Assembly (NCBI GenBank): GCA_002900995.3 | Contig: CM035314.1 | Location: 589,252 to 653,251, forward strand | Length of the DNA stretch: 64,000 nucleotides | Source of the DNA: Ganoderma boninense | Lineage: Eukaryota > Basidiomycota > Agaricomycetes > Polyporales > Polyporaceae | Direction of reading: 5' to 3' | Shown: piece after piece, positions 21,844-30,719 of the stretch | How the letters are laid out: every line of letters begins with the position of its first letter | Position numbering within the stretch: position 1 is the stretch's first letter | The notes under the pieces: generated by a model | Database searches by the model: none | The model's input: the letters and a program-made list of their open reading frames with translations, nothing else | What the model was told of the DNA's origin: nothing | Translations under genes and position numbers: made by a program

Positions 21844-24103
21844 ATGGCTCAACGTCCTCATTGCTCCACTGGCACACCTCTCTCCAACAACAACAGGACT
21901 CAGGACCAAGAGTCCCTCTTCTCTGACCCCAAACGCGAGGACTCCCTCACTGAGCGACGCCGCAAGTTCGCTGACGACATGGCCCACGCCGCCGTGCCCG
22001 TCTACAAGGACGAATTCTGCAACGCATTCTTCCCTGCCCCCACTGACCCGGCCATCCTCGAGCAGAAACCCCAGCTGGCCGAGAACCCCTTCGCGGAGCT
22101 GTTGAAGGCAGAAAGACCGTTGGAGATCGTGGTCCGCCGTCTTCTCGTAAGTTGCAGTCCTCATCGCGCTATGGGGTGGTTGAACAATTTATTATGGCAT
22201 CTTAGACCAAGGCCGTCAACGACAACAACCTCGTCCCCGGCTTCAAGATGTGCGAGTGCGGCGAGCGCCCCGACCCCTCCACCCTCGACAGCGACAGGCA
22301 GAAGGTCGACGCGGCGTTCTACCACGCCGAGCACGCACCCACCGACGGCCGCCAGGCATGGCCCGACCAAGCGATACCCGTCGAGTTCAAAGGGGACGAG
22401 AACAGCCTCGACCTGTGGGACGACAGCTATTCGGAGCTGCTGCACGCGGTCCAGCACCGCGTCGCGCTGTTCATGCTCGTCGTGGTCGGGAAGCGCGCGC
22501 GCTTCGTCCGGTGGGACCGCTCGGGGACGATCGTCACGCGTTCGTTCGACTACACCGGGGAGTGGGAGTTCTTCTGCGACATCCTGTGGCGCATCTCTCT
22601 GTGCTCGGATGAGCAGCTCGGCGTCGACCCTACCGCGACGCGCCTTCGTCCTGGCGACGCCGACTACGACCGCATGACGGAGGCCGCGAAGGAGCATGCG
22701 GACGACGTCGACGAGAAGGAGCGGGAACTCGAGCCTTGCGAGATCCCAGCGGACGACTGCGTCTACAAGTACGTGCGGAAGATGTTCACGGACTCTGTTC
22801 TTTCGCCTTGGCCCCGGTACCGCGTTGAAGTCCCCGTCGGCAAGGACAACGAGGACGACGAACACACTGAGGACGACAAGACCACCCGACACTTCCTCAT
22901 TGCGAAGCCGACATTCCGCGCGCGGGGCATGTCAGGTCGCGGGACGCGTGGCTACGTCGCCTTGGACTGTCAGACAGGCAAATTCATGTGGTTGAAAGAT
23001 GCATGGCGCGCGCACTACCTCCTCGTCGATAAGGAGGGCGATGTTCTCCGACGACTGAACAAGGCCGGCGTTAGGCACGTCCCCACTCTGATCTGCCACG
23101 GCGACATTGAAGACCAGGTCACCTTGACTCCCGATTGGTGGGAGGCGAAGAACCCGCTCTCATTGTCCCAGTCACAGTCCGCCTCTCATGTCTCTGCATC
23201 CTCATCCTTATCCGGGCCGCCAAATCTTACATCGTCTTCCGCCTCTCGCAAGCGTAAATGTGACGACGACAGGTCCGAGGACAGCGTCCCGCCCCCGAAG
23301 GGCCTCAGCACCGGGCTGGTGGCGTTCCGGACGGACTGCCCTCTTCGTCTCCACAAACACTATCGCTTGGTCGAGAAGGAGGTTGGCATGCCCCTGTCCA
23401 ACTTTGAGCATGGTCGACAGCTCGTTTCTGTCGTGTTGGATTGCATTTACGGTACGATGCTATCCTCTGCTTTATGCTTCACGACTCTTTCTGAACCGGT
23501 TCATCAGCCCACTCCCAGGCCGCAACCATGCCAAAGGTCCCCATCCTGCATCGAGACGTGAGCGGCGGCAACATCCTCATCATCCCCTCCATCATCAAAG
23601 ACGACCAGGGTGCGGAGATCAAGTGGACGGGCCTGCTTACCGATTGGGAGATGTCGAAACCAAGAGATGGCGCTACCTTGGCCCCGGGCGGACGTCAACC
23701 TGAGCGAACGGTGAGTGACTCGGAGTCACTCGAACTGTACGTATGCTGACCAGTACCTCAGGGCACATGGCAGTTCCTGTCCGTCGCACTCTTATCTCGG
23801 CCTAAGGAGGTTGAGATTTGTGACGAGCTAGAGGCATTCTTCTACGTCATCCTCTATTACGGCGTGCGGTATCTCCACTCGAACATCGGCGCCGTCGGGC
23901 ATTGGATCAGCTCGTTCTTCGACACCTACAGCGTTTGTGGAGACACCTACGTTTGCGGGAACGAGAAGCTGTACGCCATCAAGACCGGCATGCTTACCGT
24001 CGCTGCAAGCAACACTGACGGCAACACGTCCGTGGCATTCGACAGCCCCCTCGACGGAGTCATCGCAGAGCTTCTCCGGTGGTTCAAGGCCAACTTCGTC
24101 TAG
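21844..24103 (+). CDS. FunK1 fungal-type protein kinase, copy D (nonsense-truncated)
   Basis: Exons 21844-22146, 22206-23451, 23508-23710 and 23762-24103 give 697 residues. Kinase signposts are intact (GRGTRGY, Trp-Leu-Lys, His-Arg-Asp-Val-Ser-Gly-Gly-Asn, Asp-Trp-Glu). Compared with E and I, 21 residues are missing in frame right before Tyr-Ser-Glu-Leu-Leu, including the Arg-Gly-Gln of the nuclease-like patch. A TAG at 24101 then ends the protein just after the last conserved C-lobe segment, Trp-Phe-Lys-Ala-Asn-Phe-Val. The sequence after the stop still matches the tails of E and I in frame to 24598. The protein could still fold as a kinase, but it lacks the basic tail. Confidence 0.85.
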
Positions 24104-24598
24104 TCGGAACACGAGCGCCGAGTGGCTCGTCTCAACGCGAAAGCCCTCATCAGGCCCTCGAAGGCCTCCGCACCTCTCCGTCGCGGCCGCGACCTCCCCT
24201 TCCTCAAAGGTGTAGGCCGCACCGTGTTGCCCCAGCCTCCTCGTCCCCTGCACAACCAGCCTTCCGCGGAGGACGACGACCTCCGCAAGCACTTGCGGAC
24301 GCACAACAAGATGATGGGCTTGCTCAAGGCGGCGCTCGCCTCATACGACTGGGCCGGAGACGACAAGGTGGGCGACCGCGTCGGGCCCAGCGGCCACCAC
24401 CCGCCTGCCCAAGAGTTGGGCCCCACCTTGCCCGTGTCCCTCGCGACGAACAAAAGGAGGAAGGTCGACGAGGCACGGCTCGCCATGTCCCTGCCCCTCC
24501 TGCCACTGGCCACTAGACTGCCTCCGAAGACGCCAGAGAGGAAGAAAACGGCCGGGCCCCATCACAACACGGAGCATGGGCGGGGGAAGCAGCATTGA
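24104..24598 (+). pseudogene. Untranslated former tail of FunK1 copy D
   Basis: In frame with exon 4 of copy D past its TAG. It retains Asn-Lys-Arg-Arg-Lys-Val-Asp (nuclear-signal-like) and Pro-Pro-Lys-Thr-Pro-Glu-Arg-Lys, and ends Lys-Gln-His-stop exactly like E and I. No other stop or frameshift is seen, so the nonsense change looks recent. Confidence 0.75.
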
Positions 24599-24711
24599 TT
24601 GGTTGTTGTTTTGGTGCGGAGGGCGTTTCTTCTTTGGGTCCGGTTCGACTTTCCCGCACTGTCCTACTGTACCTTTACTATACCATTTTCAATCTACAAT
24701 ACGCTGGTTCA

Positions 24712-25135
24712 CAGTGGCTGTATGGCTGCGGGCAAAAGTCTGTCCTCATGGACATGACCGGGAAGCCCCTAGAAGATTTCCTACGGCCTGCCGTTCTTAG
24801 ATAGCCCCATGGACAACTTGCTTGCGTTCACCCTCGAGTGCTTCCGGTCTTGCTACAAGATCTTGGAACACGCGGCTCGAGTCGACGCCCAGCCTGTCTC
24901 TCAAGCTGCTCCCTCTCCCACTGCCGCGACCCCGTCCTCTCCCCCGGCGACGTCCCTTCCTCTTCCTCCACCCCCTTCTCACACCTCTACCTCAAAATCG
25001 ACCCTTGGCGATGCTGACGACGACAACAACAACAACGGCATCGACTGGGACCCGCCGGGAGTCAAGCACGTCGCACCAACACCCGAGGACGAGGAGTGCA
25101 CCCAGAGGCTGACAGGCCACACCATATCTTCGCCA
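24712..25135 (+). pseudogene. FunK1 C-terminal fragment, G-like subfamily
   Basis: It matches the last exon of copy G: Cys-Gly-Gln-Lys-Ser-Val, then after one frameshift Asp-Ser-Pro-Met-Asp-Asn-Leu-Leu ... Tyr-Lys-Ile-Leu-Glu-His, a Pro/Ser linker, and Gly-Ile-Asp-Trp-Asp ... Pro-Thr-Pro-Glu-Asp. No upstream exons remain. It is wedged between copy D and the broken dehydrogenase, so it entered separately from copy D. Confidence 0.7.
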
Positions 25136-25226
25136 CCACGCTCCGCCAGCGCCTCTGGACGCCCCACGATCGTGTCGTCGGCGCCGCTGCTCCCGGCACG
25201 GCAGAGGCGCCATCGGAGTCCAGGTC

Positions 25227-26297
25227 CTAGTCGGGGCGCGTGTCCACCGCCGCCTTCCTCGGACCCTCGCCCATGTGCTTCCAAAACAAATGCAGTGTCC
25301 AGTTGCGCGGCAACCACGAGTACACTCTGTACCACCCCGTCATCGTCATCTTCCCATTGTGGCGGTCCTCCCGGGCGCGGCACCGCGTCCACCGTCGTCC
25401 GCGCGAACACATCCGTCGGGAGCGGGCCGTTCGCCTGACTCATCGCGAGGCGATTCAGCACCGCGTCGGCGTAGTCCGCGTAGAGGCTGTCGGGGGGCAG
25501 GCGGACGCGCGGCGCCTGGTTTGCGGCGATGTCCAAGCGGACGGCGCCCGGGGCGAGGAGGACGACGTGGATGTGGAGCGGTTTGCACTCCATGTAGAAC
25601 GTGTCGGTGAGCGAGTGCAGCGCGGCTTTCGTCGCGGAGTAGACGCCGCCCCACGGGATCGGTCTAGGGAGCAGGGTCAGGACGGGGAGGTCAGCGTGAG
25701 GGCTATGACAAGTGCGCATGCATGGAGGGATTCGAGGGTACTGACATGTTCCCGGCGATGGACCCGACGTTCACAACGGTGCCGTGCTTGCGGGCGGCCA
25801 TGTGCGGGATGACGGCCTTGAGTTGTGGTGCGGATGGTGGCGAAGACGTTAGTGTCGAAGATACGCATGACCTCGTCCATCTCGACGTGTATGAGGGGAG
25901 CTGTAGGTATGGTGAAAGTGTCAGCAACATCGGACGTGAGCGAGAAGGGCATCTTGTAGTGCCAAAGGGCTGCTCACAGCAGCTGCTTACCCCCGTGTTG
26001 TTCACCAGGATGTCAATCTGGCCCTCTTGATCGATGACAGTTTGCACGACTGTCTTCACGCTCTCGTCGTCCGTGACGTCCAGTGTGAGACGGTCGACGT
26101 TGGATTGCGAGAACGCTTCGAGAGACTCGGGTCTGCGAGCGGTCGCGTACACGATGCAGCCCTTCGACGCAGAGCCAACACGTAAGTCATTTGAATCATG
26201 ATGCAGGGTGCTGAAGACTTGAAGCGTACAACGCGAAGCCAATGCCGCCTTTGGAACAGCCCGTGATTAGGACCACAGTCTTCATGCTGGTGGCCAT
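25227..26297 (-). pseudogene. Short-chain dehydrogenase/reductase pseudogene
   Basis: SDR fold signposts are present in order: Thr-Gly-Cys-Ser-Lys-Gly-Gly-Ile-Gly cofactor loop, Tyr-Ala-Thr-Ala-Arg-Arg, Leu-Asp-Val-Thr-Asp, Val-Asn-Asn-Thr-Gly, and the catalytic Tyr-Ser-Ala-Thr-Lys. The overall pattern recalls 1-acyl-dihydroxyacetone-phosphate reductase relatives. It is broken by a one-base frameshift before Lys-Ala-Val-Ile-Pro-His-Met and a second near 25375; after the latter the expected C-terminus (Trp-Tyr-Arg-Val-Tyr-Ser-Trp-Leu-Pro-Arg) lies in another frame. The first intron also lacks a proper acceptor for the expected Cys-Glu-Phe-Ala segment. Confidence 0.75.
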
Positions 26298-26581
26298 GAT
26301 GGTCGTCGGACGAGTGGGGGAGGGGAGAACAGGGCGTGAGTGATCAGCCGAGTATGCGTGCGAGCGTGAGCCGCACTTGAAGCTTGAAGTCCAAGTGGCA
26401 GTAGATAAGGGGAGTTATAATTAGTCATAGCGTAGTCAGGCGATTGACCCTTCATGGATCCTGATGAGCTTTATTTGGGGGAGCCACGCCGTAAGCACTG
26501 AGACGAAAGAGCAAGCTGCATTCAAGGCTGAGCAAGCCCAATTCCATTGCAGTGGGTGATACTACTTAGTACGTATTATGT

Positions 26582-26626
26582 GACCAGGATAAGCTGAGGT
26601 CGCCTGTTCAATCCACGATCCTGGCA
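26582..26626 (+). pseudogene. tRNA-Phe remnant upstream of FunK1 copy E
   Basis: Acceptor start (ccaggataagct) and the complete variable-T-acceptor half (gaggtcgcctgttcaatcca and onward) remain; most of the D arm and the whole anticodon arm are deleted. A TTTT follows. Distance and orientation to copy E match the C and D layouts. Confidence 0.75.
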
Positions 26627-26689
26627 TGACATTTTGGTGCTGACCCTGCGTGTTGCGATTCATCCATCGTCATTGTGCTTTGCTTTTAG

Positions 26690-27281
26690 GATCTTAAATG
26701 CGAAACTTTTTGAAGGCAGCTGCAGTCAAGCGCGGTTTGCGATCGGTCTCGTGGAATCGACGGATCAGAAGGGATCAGAGCCCAGCGCTGCCGGTGGCAG
26801 TGTTCTGGAAGTTCGAGTTCTAACCACCACCTTCCTCCTCGTCCCACAGACTCCGAAGCCGGATACTCGACCAACTTGAATCTCACAGAATTCATTCGTC
26901 CATAATAGTGCGGTGTCGCACGTCAGAAAAATCGCAGCTTGACTACGCCCTGGCCGTGGCCGAATCGGGGCTCTCGGCTGCGTGCGAGCGCTTCGTCGTC
27001 CACAAGCGAGCCTCGTGTCGCTCGATTTGGTATCTCAACTTGAACTCGAACCGCCACCATCATCCTCCATCCCTCTCCTTTGTCCTGCCGCAGCCCCCCG
27101 CTCGTGAAAGCCTTTTGTTCTCAGCGTTAAATAATACAAGGGAATTCCTTAATTCGTGTCCCTTTCCTTTCCCGTCCGTGACGTGGACGAGTCAGTCGCT
27201 TTTCAACCACGACCCGCCATCTATAAAGCGCCTCCCCTCTCTTCAACCTCGTAAGTTGCATCCTCTCCCCTCACACGTACC
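26690..27281 (+). repeat. Duplicated 5' flank of FunK1, copy E
   Basis: Close match to 21245-21843 over nearly its whole length, with the same TATAAA and CT-rich leader. Confidence 0.8.
27222..27227 (+). promoter_or_regulatory. TATA box of FunK1 copy E
   Basis: TATAAA 60 bases before the ATG at 27282, in the motif shared with copy D. Confidence 0.6.
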
Positions 27282-30172
27282 ATGGCTCAACCCTCTCACT
27301 TCTCCACGGGCACGCCTCTCTCAAACAACAACAGGACTCGGCACCAAGAGTCTCTCTTCTCTGACCCCGCCCGTGAGAAGCTCGACCAGCGACGCCGCAA
27401 GTTCGCTGACGACATGGCCCACGCCGCCGTTCCTGTCGACAAGGACGAATTCTGCAACGCGTTCTTCCCTGCCCCCACCGACCCAGCCATCCTCGAGCAG
27501 AAACCCAAATTGACCGAGAACCCCTTCGCGGAGCTCTTGAAGGCCGATCGACCCTTGGAGATCGTGGTCCGCCGTCTATTCGTAAGTCACAGTCTTCAAT
27601 GCCCCCTCTAGTGGTTGAGTGGCTCACTTCGGCGCCCCAGACGAAGGCCGTCAACGACCACAACCTCGTCCCCGGCTTCAAAATGTGCGAGTGCGGCGAG
27701 CGCCCCGACCCCTCCACCCTCGACAGCGACAAGCAGAAGGTCGACGCGGCTTTCTACCACGCCGAGCACGCGCCCACTGACGGCCGCCAGGCGTGGCCCG
27801 ATCAAGCGATCCCCGTCGAGTTCAAGCGCGACGAGAACAGCCTCGATCCGTGGGACGACAGCAAGGGGGAGGACATCAATAGCGAGGCGGCCGCGCGGAA
27901 GAAGGGCCGCGGGCAGTGCATCAGTTACTCGGAGCTGCTGCACGCGGTCCAGCACCGGGTCGCGTTGTTCATGCTCGTCGTGGTCGGGAAGCGCGCACGC
28001 TTTGTGCGCTGGGACCGCTCTGGGACGATCGTCACGCGCTCGTTCGACTACACCCAGGAGTGGGAGTTCTTCTGCGACATTCTGTGGCGCATCTCGCTGT
28101 GCTCGGATGAGCAGCTTGGCGTCGACCCTACCGCGACGCGCCTCCGTCCTGGGGATGCGGATTACGACCGTATGACGGAGGCCGCGAAGGAGCACACGGA
28201 CGACGTCGACGAGAAGGAGCGGGACCTCAAGTCTGGCGAGATCCCGGCAGATGACTGCGTCTACAAGTACGTGCGCGAGATGTTTTCTGAGTCTGTTCGT
28301 TCGCCCTGGCCTCGATACCGCGTCGAAGTCCCCATCGTCAAGGACGACAAGGACGACAAGGACACTGACACTGAGGACGACAACGGCGATGGGGACGCCA
28401 AAGACACCGAAGACGACAAGGACCACAGGGACGAAAAGGACGCCAAGACTACTCGTCAGTTTCTCATCGCTAAGCCAACGTTCCGCGCGCGAGGCATGTC
28501 CGGCCGTGGGACGCGCGGGTACGTCGCTCTGGACTGCGAGACGGGCAAGTTCGTGTGGCTCAAGGACGCATGGCGCGCGCACTACCTACTCGTCGACAAG
28601 GAGGGCGACGTACTGCGGCGACTCAACAAGGCTGGTGTCAAGTTCGTCCCGACGCTCATCTGCCATGGCGATATCGAAGACCAGGTCACCTTAACTCCCG
28701 ACTGGTGGGAGGCGAAGAACCCGCGCTCGTCATCCGATCCGCAATACAGCTCCCCTCCTGGTTCACGCCCTTCTTCCCCCACTGCCCACCTTTCCACTTC
28801 GTCGTCTTCGACATCTCGCAAGCGCAAGTCCGACGACGAGTCGCGGTCGGAAGACTGCAGCGCTGGTTTCTCGCAATTCCGCGAAGACTGCCCTTTGCGG
28901 CTGCACAGGCATTATCGCCTCGTCGAGAAGGAGGTCGGTATGCCACTTTCAAACTTCACGGACGGGCAGCAGCTTGCGTCCCTCGTATTGGACTGCATCT
29001 ACGGTACGTAGACTGCTTATTTTTTGCAGCTCTATCTAATGCGATATCTCCAGCCCACTATCATGCATACACGAAGCCCAGGAACCCTGTGCTGCATCGG
29101 GACGTCAGCGGTGGCAACATCCTTATCCTGCCCAAGGTCATCAAAGATGAATTCGGCGCGGAAATCAAGTGGACAGGCCTTCTCGTCGACTGGGAAATGT
29201 CCAAGCCGAAGGACTACCAGGGGCTTGGCCGCCAACCTGAACGGACAGTGAGTAGTTATACAAGTATCAAATTGGGTGCGAAATGCTCAACGCTTCCTCC
29301 AGGGTACTTGGCAATTCTTGTCTGTCGCGCTCCTCTCTGGTCCGAAGGAGGTGGAGGTGTGCGACGAGCTCGAGGCGTTCTTCTACGTCCTCCTGTACTA
29401 TGCAATACGCTACCTCCACTCCAACATCGACGAGACGGCCGTCGGGAGGTGGATCAGCTCGTTCTTCGACACTTACAGTGTTAAGGGCAACGCTTACATC
29501 TGCGGAAATGAAAAGTTGGCGGCCATCAAGAGCGGCAAGCTTGTGGTTGCGGCTTCCAACACCGAGCTTGTGGAGTTCGGGAGCCCTTTGGACCACTTGC
29601 TCGAGAACTTCCTCAACTGGTTCAAGGGGAACCATGTCGTCAGCAAGTATGAGGCGCAGCGCGAGAAGAAAAACATCCCGCCTCCTCCCCAGGCTGCTCT
29701 CCCCCTGCTTTCCGGCGAGCCGGACGCCGACCGCCTGCGCAAACGCCGCCGCGGCGACCGCTTCACCGAAGAGGAGGTCGGGGCGAAGAAGGTCCACGTG
29801 CTGGCCTTCGGCAATGCTGTCGCCCAGCCTTCGGACGACGACTGGGCGGTCCACGACCAGGTCCGCAGCCACGGGCCCATGATGCAGCTCCTCGCGGACA
29901 CCATCGACGCTCCTCCCTCAGGTTGCCTGCCGTGGAAGGCAAACGACAAGGTGGGCGACCGCATCGACAAGGCTTTCCGTCCGCCGGACCTGGGCGCGGG
30001 CCCGACGCTTCCCGCGACGCTCGCGAGCAACAAGAGGCAGAAGGTGGATGGACCTGCATTCGCGGCCTCCATGCCCCTCTTGACTGCTCCGCGGCCACCT
30101 AAGACGCCAGAGAGGAAGCAGCCGTTTGTCCCTCCCTACATCACGGCATATGGGAAGCAGAAGCAGCACTAG
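27282..30172 (+). CDS. FunK1 fungal-type protein kinase, copy E
   Basis: Complete: exons 27282-27581, 27641-29003, 29054-29247 and 29303-30172, 908 residues. Asp135, Glu160, Lys162 and Gln192 form the nuclease-like pattern. The N-lobe carries GRGTRGY and Lys408 in Val-Trp-Leu-Lys-Asp. A highly acidic/basic run rich in Asp and Lys sits just before Phe-Leu-Ile-Ala-Lys-Pro. Catalytic Asp571 lies in His-Arg-Asp, with Asn576 and Asp600 of Asp-Trp-Glu. The tail has Asn-Lys-Arg-Gln-Lys-Val-Asp and Lys-Thr-Pro-Glu-Arg-Lys. It is the best intact reference for the D/E/I group and lies head-to-tail with copy F. Confidence 0.93.
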
Positions 30173-30719
30173 TATTGCATTGTTTTGTTAGATGGCTCTC
30201 TTCAGGCGGCACTCATACTCATTTGTTACTATATGTCCGGAAGAATTGCTTCTTCGTGACGTTACTGCCGTAAATTGTGTTTCCAGTACTTATCATAGAA
30301 AATTGAATAACTGGAATCTTGCTGTCACAGCTGAACTTACTGGCAGGAGGTCTAGGATGTCGGAGTCGCCATCCACCAGAGTCTCTTCCGAGTAGCAGCA
30401 ATAAATTATGTATATGTTACGTGGCTGTACCAATATAAACACATTGTGGAATTATGCCAGCCACGACCATGATATCGAAACCTGAATCTGCAAGCTTCAA
30501 GTTAACGGGGACAGCGGTGGGCCGGTTGACCTACGAGCGCTCACAAGAGCGCTTATCGCGCCAACTCGTCCGGCGTCTGCAGCCCTTGTTCTTGTTCCTC
30601 CACCTTGTCTGCATCCATCGCCACCCCCAGCCTCTCCAGTCCAATCGTCCTCAGTCTGTGGTGAATATCCTGCCACATGAATCAATCTCCTAAGAACTTT
30701 GCGCGCTTTACTGCTGACC
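30173..30719. other. Intergenic spacer between FunK1 copies E and F
   Basis: AT-rich at the left; promoter region of copy F at the right. No gene is seen. Confidence 0.45.

Noticed and set aside
2883..26626. tRNA-Phe copies as heads of tRNA-derived SINEs
   Set aside because: Two copies are fully intact with proper terminators, no A-rich or T-rich tails or short direct repeats are seen, and similarity extends through the kinase genes. Segmental duplication fits better.
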